From assembly GCA_965229545.1 (NCBI GenBank), contig OZ245887.1:806001-870000 (forward strand): a DNA stretch of 64,000 nt, given 5' to 3'. The stretch is from Megaera sp965229545 (GTDB lineage: Bacteria; Pseudomonadota; Alphaproteobacteria; Rickettsiales; Rickettsiaceae). Positions 8,880 through 17,191 of the stretch are shown here, one piece after another (the stretch's first letter is position 1; each line of letters opens with the position of its first letter). Made by a program: the position numbers and the translations under genes. The notes beneath the pieces are model-generated. The model did not search any database and was not told the origin of the DNA. It saw only the letters and a list, made by a program, of their open reading frames with translations.

Positions 8880-11753
8880 ATGCAGGAATTTATTCAAGTT
8901 AGAGGCGCAAAAGAACATAACCTGAAGGATGTTAATGTTAATATACCAAGGAATAAATTCGTTGTCATAACAGGTCTTAGCGGTTCTGGGAAGTCTTCAT
9001 TGGCTTTTGATACGATATATGCAGAAGGGCAAAGAAGATATGTAGAAAGCCTTTCTTCTTATGCTAGGCAGTTCCTGCATTTACAAAATAAACCCAATGT
9101 TGAATCCATTTCCGGTTTATCCCCGGCAATTGCTATCGATCAAAAAACCACTTCTAAAAACCCCCGTTCTACTGTTGGTACCATCACAGAAATTTATGAT
9201 TATTTAAGGCTCTTATATGCCAGAGTGGGAGTACCATATTCACCGGCTACAGGTTTGCCTATAAAAAGTCAATCTATCTCCGAGATGATTGATATAGTCA
9301 ATTCCCTTCCACTTGAGACAAAAATATATATTCTATCGCCCATAATTCGTGGACAGAAAGGGGAGTTCCGCAGAGAAATCCTAAATTTAAAGAAACATGG
9401 CTTTCAAAGGATATTTTTAAACGGAGAGTTATGTGATTTAGATGAGTTGCCTAAGATTGATAAAAATAAAAAACACACTATAGAAGTTATCGTTGATCGA
9501 ATTGCATTTAATAAAGATCTTGGCAATAGAATAGCGGAAAGTCTAGAAATGTCTCTGCAAATGGGTGAAGGTCTTACCTACATAGAAATTGTCGAATTAC
9601 CAGAAGGAATAAAAACCTCTCATAAAAAAGGAGATAGAATAACTTTATCGGAAAAATACTCGTGCCCTGTTTCCGGTTTTAGATTAGAAGAAATAGAACC
9701 TAGGATATTTTCTTTTAATAGCCCGTTTGGTGCCTGCCCGAAATGCGAAGGCATCGGAAAAGAAGCTTTTTTTGACGAGGATTTAATAGTACCAGACGAA
9801 ACTTTAAGTGTCAATAAAGGGGCTATTGTACTATGGAATAAATCATTATCTAAATTTTTTGTAGATACCTTGGAATCTTTAGCAAAGCATTATGATTTTA
9901 AGTTAACCACTCCCTTTGGGCAATTACCTAGAGAAATTAGAAATGTCTTGTTTTATGGTTCAGGAGAAGAAGAAATTAGATTCGAATACCATGATGATCG
10001 AAAATCAGAAATAATAGAACAACCTTTTGCTGGCATTATCCCAAGTCTAGAAGAGAAGTACCACAAAGTTGATACTGCATGGATGAAAGAAGAATTGTCC
10101 CGTTTTCAATCTAAACATAATTGCAGTAAATGTAATGGCCACAGGCTTAAATCAGAATCTTTATGCGTTAAGATAGGTGATCTAAATATTGGTGAAGTAT
10201 CGAATAAAACAATTATTCAAGCTAAAAAATGGTTTGATGAGATACATTTAGTTTTAGATAAAAAACAACAGCTAATTGCGGAACGAATTATTAAAGAAAT
10301 TCGTGAAAGGTTAGGTTTTTTAATCAATGTAGGTTTGGATTATTTGACCATATCCCGAGAGTCCGGAACCTTATCCGGAGGAGAAAGTCAACGAATCAGG
10401 CTTGCCTCTCAGATTGGATCAGGCCTTAGCGGTGTTTTATACGTTCTTGATGAACCGTCAATCGGTTTACATCAGAGAGATAATGCTCGTCTGATTGCTA
10501 CTTTAAAAAATTTAAGGGATTTAGGAAATACGGTCATAGTAGTTGAACATGACGACGAAACTATGCTCGAATCAGATCATATTATTGATGTAGGACCTGG
10601 CGCTGGTATTCATGGTGGTAATATAATAGCCCAAGGTACGCCTCAGCAAATTAAGGAATCCGAGCAAAGTATAACCGGTCAGTATTTAAGCGGTAAAAAA
10701 TTTATAGCTGTTCCAGATAAAATTAGACCAGGTCACAAAGGCAAGGAAATTGAATTGATAGGTGCTAAAGCAAATAACCTACATAGTGTAAATTTTACAC
10801 TAAAACTTGGTACTTTCACTGTCGTAACCGGTGTATCAGGCAGCGGCAAATCTTCCCTGATAATTCATACTTTTTATAAGGCCGCCTTGAAATATTTAGA
10901 ACCACGAACTAAAATTTACCCGGGAGAGTTTGAGTCAATTAAAGGCCTTGAGCATATAGATAAGGTAATTGACATTAACCAGTCTCCAATTGGTAGAACT
11001 CCTCGTTCTAATCCTGCTACTTATACTGGCGCATTTACTCCAATTAGAGATTGGTTTGCAGATTTACCAGAGTCCAAAATACGAGGTTATAAAGTCGGGA
11101 GATTTTCCTTTAATGTTAAAGGAGGTAGATGTGAATCATGCCAGGGCGATGGATTAATCAAAATAGAAATGCACTTCTTACCTGATGTATATATTAATTG
11201 TGATGTTTGTAATGGTAAGAGGTACAATCGTGAAACTTTAGAAGTTAAGTATAAAGGTATGAGCATTGCTGACGTTTTGGATATGACAATCGAAGACGCT
11301 ACCAAATTTTTTGAAAAAGTGCCTAATATTTATGAAAAATTAATAACATTACAAGAAGTTGGCCTTGGTTATATTAAGATCGGCCAATCAGCTACTACTC
11401 TTTCTGGAGGGGAAGCACAAAGAGTAAAATTGGCCAAAGAACTCTCTAAACGCTCAACTGGAAAAACTCTATATATATTAGATGAACCAACTACCGGGCT
11501 ACATGTAGATGATATTAAAAAATTACTAAATGTATTACATAAACTTGTAGATAAAGGTAATACGGTTTTAGTCATAGAACATAACATGGACGTAATTAAA
11601 ACAGCAGATAATATAATCGATATAGGTCCAGAAGGCGGTGAAAAAGGAGGTAAAATAGTTGTCCAAGGGTCGCCTCAAACTGTCGCTGCTTGTAGCCAAA
11701 GCTATACAGGCTTTTATTTAAAACAATATTTACCCAACACTGGAACAGTGTAA
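8880..11753 (+). CDS. uvrA: Excinuclease ABC subunit A
   Basis: UvrA (957 residues) recognises bulky DNA damage with UvrB in nucleotide excision repair. Two ABC ATPase modules are present: Walker A sites GLSGSGKSSLAFDTIY near residue 31 and GVSGSGKSSLIIHTFY near 650, and signatures LSGGESQRIRLASQ and LSGGEAQRVKLAKEL. The zinc-binding segment CESCQGDGLIKIEMHF with its partner CDVCNGKRYN is intact in the second half, and GACPKCEGIG in the first. Length is usual. It is divergent from ssb; uvrC lies elsewhere in the window (37332-39197). Confidence 0.98.
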   Translation: MQEFIQVRGAKEHNLKDVNVNIPRNKFVVITGLSGSGKSSLAFDTIYAEGQRRYVESLSSYARQFLHLQNKPNVESISGLSPAIAIDQKTTSKNPRSTVGTITEIYDYLRLLYARVGVPYSPATGLPIKSQSISEMIDIVNSLPLETKIYILSPIIRGQKGEFRREILNLKKHGFQRIFLNGELCDLDELPKIDKNKKHTIEVIVDRIAFNKDLGNRIAESLEMSLQMGEGLTYIEIVELPEGIKTSHKKGDRITLSEKYSCPVSGFRLEEIEPRIFSFNSPFGACPKCEGIGKEAFFDEDLIVPDETLSVNKGAIVLWNKSLSKFFVDTLESLAKHYDFKLTTPFGQLPREIRNVLFYGSGEEEIRFEYHDDRKSEIIEQPFAGIIPSLEEKYHKVDTAWMKEELSRFQSKHNCSKCNGHRLKSESLCVKIGDLNIGEVSNKTIIQAKKWFDEIHLVLDKKQQLIAERIIKEIRERLGFLINVGLDYLTISRESGTLSGGESQRIRLASQIGSGLSGVLYVLDEPSIGLHQRDNARLIATLKNLRDLGNTVIVVEHDDETMLESDHIIDVGPGAGIHGGNIIAQGTPQQIKESEQSITGQYLSGKKFIAVPDKIRPGHKGKEIELIGAKANNLHSVNFTLKLGTFTVVTGVSGSGKSSLIIHTFYKAALKYLEPRTKIYPGEFESIKGLEHIDKVIDINQSPIGRTPRSNPATYTGAFTPIRDWFADLPESKIRGYKVGRFSFNVKGGRCESCQGDGLIKIEMHFLPDVYINCDVCNGKRYNRETLEVKYKGMSIADVLDMTIEDATKFFEKVPNIYEKLITLQEVGLGYIKIGQSATTLSGGEAQRVKLAKELSKRSTGKTLYILDEPTTGLHVDDIKKLLNVLHKLVDKGNTVLVIEHNMDVIKTADNIIDIGPEGGEKGGKIVVQGSPQTVAACSQSYTGFYLKQYLPNTGTV

Positions 11754-11891
11754 CTTTTCTTGTAAACCTTGAACATATTAGAAGTAATAGCATGATTTAT
11801 TTCTTTATGATTCAATGAAAAGCAGATATTATATGTAACTAAGGAGAGATATTCTACATAGTACAGCTTATCAATTTTGTTAGGATTAATT

Positions 11892-12668
11892 ATGACAAGG
11901 GTTCTGTTATTGGTAATTGGCTTTATACAAGCCTCGACCTGTTACGCTAGTAAACCGCATGAATGGCAAGTAAACTTTCAAGAAGCCGCCAGCCCAATCA
12001 TGACGGAACTACATTCTTTTCATAATTTTCTTCTATTTATCATAATATCTATAGTATTATTTGTATTAATTCTGTTAGTTTATGTCATATTTAGATTTAA
12101 TGCAAAACGTAACCCTGTTCCAGCAAAATTTACTCATAATATAGCAATTGAAGTTATATGGACGATAATCCCTATAATAATATTATTGGTTATCGCTATT
12201 CCTTCGTTCCGTACTCTTAAGGTAGCTGAACACTCCCCTACCCCTGATGTTACAATAAAAGTTGTAGGGTCTCAATGGTACTGGAGTTACTCCTATCCTG
12301 ATCACGGTAATATTGAATTTGATAGCAATATGATTCAAGATAAAGACTTAAAACCCAGACAAATTAGGCTTTTAGAAGTGGATAATAGGGTTATCGTCCC
12401 ACAAGGATCGGTTATAAAGTTCCTGATTACTGCCTCCGATGTAATTCATAGTTTTGCTATCCCGTCTCTTGGTATCAAAACTGATGCAGTCCCTGGTAGA
12501 GTTAATCAAACATGGACCAAAATAGACAAAAAAGGAGTTTATTATGGACAGTGCTCGGAATTATGTGGAGTAAACCATGGGTTCATGCCTATAGCCATTG
12601 AAGTAGTAAGCAAAGAAGAATTCCAGCAATGGGTAGCTAAATCAAAAATGAAACTGAGTATGCAGTAA
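11892..12668 (+). CDS. coxB: Cytochrome c oxidase subunit II
   Basis: Subunit II of the aa3-type terminal oxidase accepts electrons from cytochrome c. I start it at ATG 11892, giving a signal peptide (VLLLVIGFIQASTCYA) better than the TTG five codons earlier. Two membrane helices follow (FLLFIIISIVLFVLILLVYV and IIPIIILLVIAIP). The periplasmic domain has the aromatic stretch SQWYWSYSYP and the CuA site QCSELCGVNHGFMP. It is the first gene of a cluster with coxA and ctaB, interrupted by an acetyltransferase gene. Confidence 0.97.
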   Translation: MTRVLLLVIGFIQASTCYASKPHEWQVNFQEAASPIMTELHSFHNFLLFIIISIVLFVLILLVYVIFRFNAKRNPVPAKFTHNIAIEVIWTIIPIIILLVIAIPSFRTLKVAEHSPTPDVTIKVVGSQWYWSYSYPDHGNIEFDSNMIQDKDLKPRQIRLLEVDNRVIVPQGSVIKFLITASDVIHSFAIPSLGIKTDAVPGRVNQTWTKIDKKGVYYGQCSELCGVNHGFMPIAIEVVSKEEFQQWVAKSKMKLSMQ

Positions 12669-12705
12669 TAATGAATTAGCAATTTTAAATAACTAACCAT
12701 TTTAT

Positions 12706-13323
12706 ATGACTAATCCTAATATTTTATATCCGTTCATTTATCCCAAAATGGTCAAAGAAACAGTGTTTCTAAAAAATTGCGTTAATAATCCGAACATTAT
12801 CATAGGTGATTATACTTATTACCACGATTACACCAGCCCAGAAAAATTTGAAGAAAAAAATGTTAGGAACTGTTTTTTTTGTAAATTAATTATTGGCAAA
12901 TTTTGCCAAATAGCAGTTGATACCACTTTTATTATGGATAATTCTAATCATCAGATGAATGGGTTTTCCACATATCCGTTTTTTCTTTTTGATAATTGGA
13001 AAGATTACACACCAGAATTTCCTTTAAAGGGCAACACAATAGTCGGTAATGATGTGTGGTTTGGTACTGGCTCTATAATAATGCCAGGAGTATCAATAGG
13101 TGATGGAGCAATTATCGGTGCATATAGCGTAGTAACTAAAAACGTAGAACCCTATACCATAGTAGCCGGCAATCCAGCATATTTGGTAAGAAAAAGGTTT
13201 ACCGACGATATAATTGAAAAGTTGTTACAAATAAAATGGTGGAATTGGGAATATGATAAAATTACAAGGAATATTAAAGCGATAGTAGGAGCTGATATTA
13301 CACAATTAACAGTAGCGGTTTAA
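12706..13323 (+). CDS. CatB-like xenobiotic acetyltransferase (hexapeptide repeat)
   Basis: This 205-residue protein has the left-handed beta-helix of the CatB/VatD acetyltransferases, which acetylate chloramphenicol, streptogramins or sugars with acetyl-CoA. The family signature surrounding the catalytic His is visible as SNHQMNGFSTYPF. The hexapeptide repeats run through GNDVWFGTGSIIMPG, IGDGAIIGAYSVV and YTIVAGNPA. It lies between coxB and coxA on the same strand, with 37 and 92 base gaps, an unusual place. A paralogue is at 30231-30884. The natural substrate is unknown, so a drug-resistance role should not be assumed. Confidence 0.85.
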   Translation: MTNPNILYPFIYPKMVKETVFLKNCVNNPNIIIGDYTYYHDYTSPEKFEEKNVRNCFFCKLIIGKFCQIAVDTTFIMDNSNHQMNGFSTYPFFLFDNWKDYTPEFPLKGNTIVGNDVWFGTGSIIMPGVSIGDGAIIGAYSVVTKNVEPYTIVAGNPAYLVRKRFTDDIIEKLLQIKWWNWEYDKITRNIKAIVGADITQLTVAV

Positions 13324-13415
13324 TCCGCAATTAACTTATTACTGAATTTGTATAAGATACAAAATTTAATGTGATATAAATAATAATAAATTTAATAACG
13401 TAAGGAAAAGAATAT

Positions 13416-14990
13416 ATGGCAGATAATGATCATAATACCCCAAAGGGATGGAGAAGATGGTTAATGTCAACCAATCATAAGGATATCGGCACTATGTATA
13501 TTATCCTGTCGATAATTGCTGGTTTAATAGGTGGAGCATTTTCGGTCCTTTTCAGGATACAATTATCCGTACCTGGTTCAAATTTTTTAGGTGGCGATTA
13601 TCAATTTTATAATGTACTAATTACTGCCCACGCCTTAATTATGGTATTTTTTATGATTATGCCGGCTTTATTCGGCGGCTTCGGTAACTGGTTTGTACCA
13701 TTACTGATCGGTGCACCTGATATGGCATTCCCCAGAATGAATAATATAAGTTTTTGGCTTCTAGTTCCATCACTGATATTACTTGTTTTATCGAGCGTAA
13801 CAGATGGGGGAGCCGGTACCGGTTGGACTGTATATCCTCCTTTAAGTAATTTATCAGGTCATCCTGGAGCTGCTGTTGATATGGCCATATTTAGCCTGCA
13901 CCTTGCAGGTATGTCCTCTATTTTGGGGGCGATCAATATGATTGTAACTATATTTAACATGCGGGCTCCGGGAATGGGGATGTTCAAATTACCTTTATTT
14001 GTCTGGTCTATACTTATTACTGCATTTCTGCTTATACTAGCACTACCGGTACTAGCTGGAGCAATTACTATGCTACTTACTGACAGAAATTTTGGTACGC
14101 ACTTTTTTAAACCTGACGGCGGCGGTGACCCTATTCTATTTCAGCATTTATTTTGGTTTTTTGGCCATCCTGAAGTATATATCATAATCCTTCCTGGATT
14201 CGGTATCGTAAGCCAAGTAATTGCTACTTTCTCACGCAAGAAGATATTTGGCTATACCGGTATGGTCTGCGCAATGGCAATTATCGGATTTATTGGATTT
14301 ATAGTATGGGCACACCATATGTTCACAGTAGGGTTATCATATAATGCTCTTATATATTTCACAGCCGGTACTATGATTATTGCTGTTCCAACTGGAATTA
14401 AAATATTCAGCTGGATAGCAACAATGTGGGGAGGGTCAATTTCTTTCAAAACTCCTATGTTGTTTTCAATAGGCTTTATCCTCTTATTTACTGTTGGCGG
14501 AGTTACTGGTATTGTTTTATCTAATTCAGCTTTAGATAGAGTTTTGCATGATACTTATTATGTAGTTGCTCATTTCCATTATACTATGTCACTTGGAGCA
14601 TTATTCACAGCATTTGCTGGATTCTACTACTGGTTTGGCAAAATGTCAGGAAAGCAATATCCTGAATGGATGGGAAAACTACATTTTTGGATTACTTTTC
14701 TGAGTGTCAATCTTACTTTCTTTCCGCAGCATTTTCTGGGGTTAGCTGGAATGCCAAGACGTATTCCTGATTACCCAGATGCGTTTGCCGGGTGGAACTT
14801 AATTTCATCGATAGGATCTTATATCTCTTTTGGCGCAGCTCTTTTTTTCGTATATATCATTTTTTATACTCTAAAATTTGGCAAAAAATGCGAGGATAAT
14901 CCGTGGGGCGAAGGGGCTGACACCTTAGAGTGGTCATTACCTTCGCCGCCCGCCTACCATAGTTTTGAAAAACAGCCAATTATTCGGTAA
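13416..14990 (+). CDS. coxA: Cytochrome c oxidase subunit I
   Basis: The catalytic subunit (524 residues, about 12 membrane helices) reduces oxygen and pumps protons. Key sites are present: the heme a ligand region NVLITAHALIMVFFM, the CuB/Tyr crosslink region FGHPEVYIIILPG, the His pair WAHHMFTVG, and the heme ligands in VAHFHYTMSLG. The N-terminus WRRWLMSTNHKDIGTMY is typical. It is followed six bases later by ctaB, so the two are surely co-transcribed. A purine-rich AAGGAAAAG precedes the ATG. Confidence 0.98.
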   Translation: MADNDHNTPKGWRRWLMSTNHKDIGTMYIILSIIAGLIGGAFSVLFRIQLSVPGSNFLGGDYQFYNVLITAHALIMVFFMIMPALFGGFGNWFVPLLIGAPDMAFPRMNNISFWLLVPSLILLVLSSVTDGGAGTGWTVYPPLSNLSGHPGAAVDMAIFSLHLAGMSSILGAINMIVTIFNMRAPGMGMFKLPLFVWSILITAFLLILALPVLAGAITMLLTDRNFGTHFFKPDGGGDPILFQHLFWFFGHPEVYIIILPGFGIVSQVIATFSRKKIFGYTGMVCAMAIIGFIGFIVWAHHMFTVGLSYNALIYFTAGTMIIAVPTGIKIFSWIATMWGGSISFKTPMLFSIGFILLFTVGGVTGIVLSNSALDRVLHDTYYVVAHFHYTMSLGALFTAFAGFYYWFGKMSGKQYPEWMGKLHFWITFLSVNLTFFPQHFLGLAGMPRRIPDYPDAFAGWNLISSIGSYISFGAALFFVYIIFYTLKFGKKCEDNPWGEGADTLEWSLPSPPAYHSFEKQPIIR

Positions 14991-14996
14991 AGCCCA

Positions 14997-15896
14997 ATGG
15001 CGAATATCAATTCATCTACGTTACCATATGAAGATAATATCAGCAGTTCGGTAAAAGATTATTTCATGTTAATGAAACCGCGCGTTATGTCACTAGTAAT
15101 TTTTACCGCTATCTCAGGTATGCTTCTAGCACCAGGCAGTATCCATCCTTTAATTGCATTTGTAGCTGTTTTATGTATAGCCATCGGTGCCGGTTCGGCT
15201 GCTGCAATTAACATGTGGTACGATAGAGATATTGATGCAATTATGAAACGGACTCAAAAAAGGCCTATAGTTACCGGCGCAGTAAAAGCTGATGAAGCAC
15301 TTGCTTTTGGGGTAATTACAGGAACCATGGCAGTAATTATGATGGCGGTATCAGTAAATATCATATCAGCTATTTTACTTGCATTTACCATATTATATTA
15401 CGTTTACATTTATACAATTTGGCTAAAAAGAACTTCTATCCAAAATGTAGTAATAGGGGGAGTATCTGGTGCATTACCACCAATAATTGGATGGGTCTCA
15501 GTTACCGGCAATATATCATGGCAAGCTTTTTCGTTATTTGCGATTATTTTCATTTGGACTCCTCCGCACTCATGGGCGCTTGCATTGTACAGATCAGGTG
15601 ACTATAAAAATTGTAACGTGCCAATGATGCCGGTAATCAAAGGAGTGTTATATACAAAAAAACAGATTATGCTTTATAGTACATTATTGTTTTTTATCAG
15701 TTTGGTACCTTATTTTCTAAATATTAGCACTTACCTATATTTGGTTACTGCCATAATTTCTGGATTGATTTTCTTATATTATGCAGTAAGCCTTTTTATA
15801 AATATAGAACAAAATCAGGTAGCTAAAAAACTATTCTGGTACTCGATATTATATTTATTTATTATTTTCCTTAGTTTAATAACTTTCAAGGTATAA
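14997..15896 (+). CDS. ctaB: Protoheme IX farnesyltransferase
   Basis: This UbiA-family membrane enzyme adds a farnesyl group to heme b to make heme o, the precursor of heme a for the oxidase encoded just upstream. The first Asp-rich motif NMWYDRDIDAIMKRT (around residues 74-88) and the second region SGDYKNCNVPMMPVI are in place, with about nine hydrophobic helices over 299 residues. A six-base gap to coxA indicates one operon. No ctaG or coxC follows; the next gene is on the other strand. Confidence 0.96.
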   Translation: MANINSSTLPYEDNISSSVKDYFMLMKPRVMSLVIFTAISGMLLAPGSIHPLIAFVAVLCIAIGAGSAAAINMWYDRDIDAIMKRTQKRPIVTGAVKADEALAFGVITGTMAVIMMAVSVNIISAILLAFTILYYVYIYTIWLKRTSIQNVVIGGVSGALPPIIGWVSVTGNISWQAFSLFAIIFIWTPPHSWALALYRSGDYKNCNVPMMPVIKGVLYTKKQIMLYSTLLFFISLVPYFLNISTYLYLVTAIISGLIFLYYAVSLFINIEQNQVAKKLFWYSILYLFIIFLSLITFKV

Positions 15897-15914
15897 AGCT
15901 TTTTAAAATTGTAA

Positions 15915-16580
15915 TTAAAAATCAAGATTTGTATAATCTTTATAAGGAATAAAGCCCGCTATGTGATCTTGCAAAATTGATCTAAAACTAGGTCGTGATT
16001 TTATAACCGCATACCACTGCTTGATAAATGGAAAATTATCCCATTTTATCTCACCAAAATAGTCAATTGTTGAAATATGTGAAGCTGCTACTACATCTGC
16101 ACATGTAATTTGTTCTGAGGTGATATATGAATGAGTATTTAACCGAGAGGTCAAATATTTGAAATGGGGAAGTAAATTTGCTTTAGCTGCTCTTATATAT
16201 TCACTTCTAGGACCTCCTATCCTTCTAAGAAGGCGGATCATTTTTTCTTCAAGAATTAATTTACTTACCTCACGATAAAATTTTTCATTAAACCAGTAAA
16301 TTTCCTGTCGTACTTTAGTTTTTTCTTTAAGAGTTCTTGGCATTAAATAGAAATTATCGAATTTTTCGCTAAGAAATTCAGTAATTGCGTAATAACCGAT
16401 TAAGGTTTCTTCTTCAAATATTATTACTGGGACAGTTGCAGCAGGATTAATTCTAATAAAATCTTCCCTTCGTTCCCAATAAGCTTCTTTAACTAGAGTG
16501 ACTTCAAGGTTTAATTCGGCTAGATATACCCTAATTTGGCGTGAAAGAGGAGATATAGGATAATGAAAGAATTTAATCAT
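15915..16580 (-). CDS. Glutathione S-transferase-like protein
   Basis: The 221-residue protein has a thioredoxin-like N-terminal half (FFHYPISPLSRQIRVYL), the cis-Pro segment NPAATVPVIIFEEE and the following GYYAITEFLSEKF that binds the glutathione gamma-glutamyl group. An all-helical C-terminal domain (TCADVVAASHIS) follows. This matches the GST fold found in Rickettsiales as a single stress-related gene. The substrate cannot be told. It converges on ctaB with only 18 bases between stops, and its start faces the 3' end of rnpB. Confidence 0.88.
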   Translation of the reverse strand: MIKFFHYPISPLSRQIRVYLAELNLEVTLVKEAYWERREDFIRINPAATVPVIIFEEETLIGYYAITEFLSEKFDNFYLMPRTLKEKTKVRQEIYWFNEKFYREVSKLILEEKMIRLLRRIGGPRSEYIRAAKANLLPHFKYLTSRLNTHSYITSEQITCADVVAASHISTIDYFGEIKWDNFPFIKQWYAVIKSRPSFRSILQDHIAGFIPYKDYTNLDF

Positions 16581-16613
16581 CGCTCTTTAATTAAAGTACA
16601 GTCACAAGAAGTT

Positions 16614-17001
16614 AGACGATGATGGTCTATAAGCCGGATTCTGTATAGCAAAAGCTATCGCAGTTATTTATCTAGGGTAAATGTTACCATTTACCTCAAG
16701 CAACCTACCCGTGTAATATCTAGTTACAGACAACTAGGAACTTAAAACCAAATTCTAAGCTCGATTACACCTATTTGATTTTGCTCCTGATGGGGTTTGC
16801 CAAGCGGTTCTTGTCACCAAGAAACCCGGTGTGCTCTTACCACACCATTTCACCCTTACCAAATTAATGGCGGTATCTTTCTGTTGCACTTTCCCTAAAA
16901 CATCCTTAACGATGCTCCGCTGGAGATTATCCAGCATCATGTCTGTATGGAGTCCGGACTTTCCTCGCCAAAAATCTGACGCAACTGCGCGACCATCACA
17001 G
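16614..17001 (-). ncRNA. rnpB: RNase P RNA
   Basis: The catalytic RNA that matures tRNA 5' ends. The universally conserved segment GAGGAAAGTCCGGACTCC is on the minus strand at about 16951-16968. The 3' conserved segment reads ACAGAATCCGGCTTATAGACC near 16622-16643. GTGATGGTC at the 5' end pairs with GACCATCAT at the 3' end to form helix P1, which sets the ends. Length of about 390 bases suits bacterial type A RNA. Open frames inside this region are meaningless. Confidence 0.95.
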
Positions 17002-17007
17002 CGAGTA

Positions 17008-17036
17008 ATTGTAAAATTTAAGATTACATCTGTCAA
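17008..17036 (-). promoter_or_regulatory. Sigma70-type promoter of rnpB
   Basis: On the minus strand TTGACA (17031-17036) is followed by exactly 17 bases and then TACAAT (17008-17013), one mismatch from consensus. The predicted start about seven bases later coincides with the start of the P1 helix of RNase P RNA. This is the strongest promoter match seen outside the IS elements. Confidence 0.85.
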
Positions 17037-17191
17037 ATAGAACTTTTATAAATTTGTAAAAGTTCGTATAGGCACTACAGGACACTATTTAATATTATCT
17101 TACCTCTATATCGACAACTAAGTAAAAAACCTCTATAACCTATATCAAAACTCATTTTGTAATAGTTCGGACATCTAATAACTCCTCTCCT

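Noticed and set aside
16755..17040. Open frames of 69-93 codons
   Set aside because: They lie within rnpB, a structural RNA.
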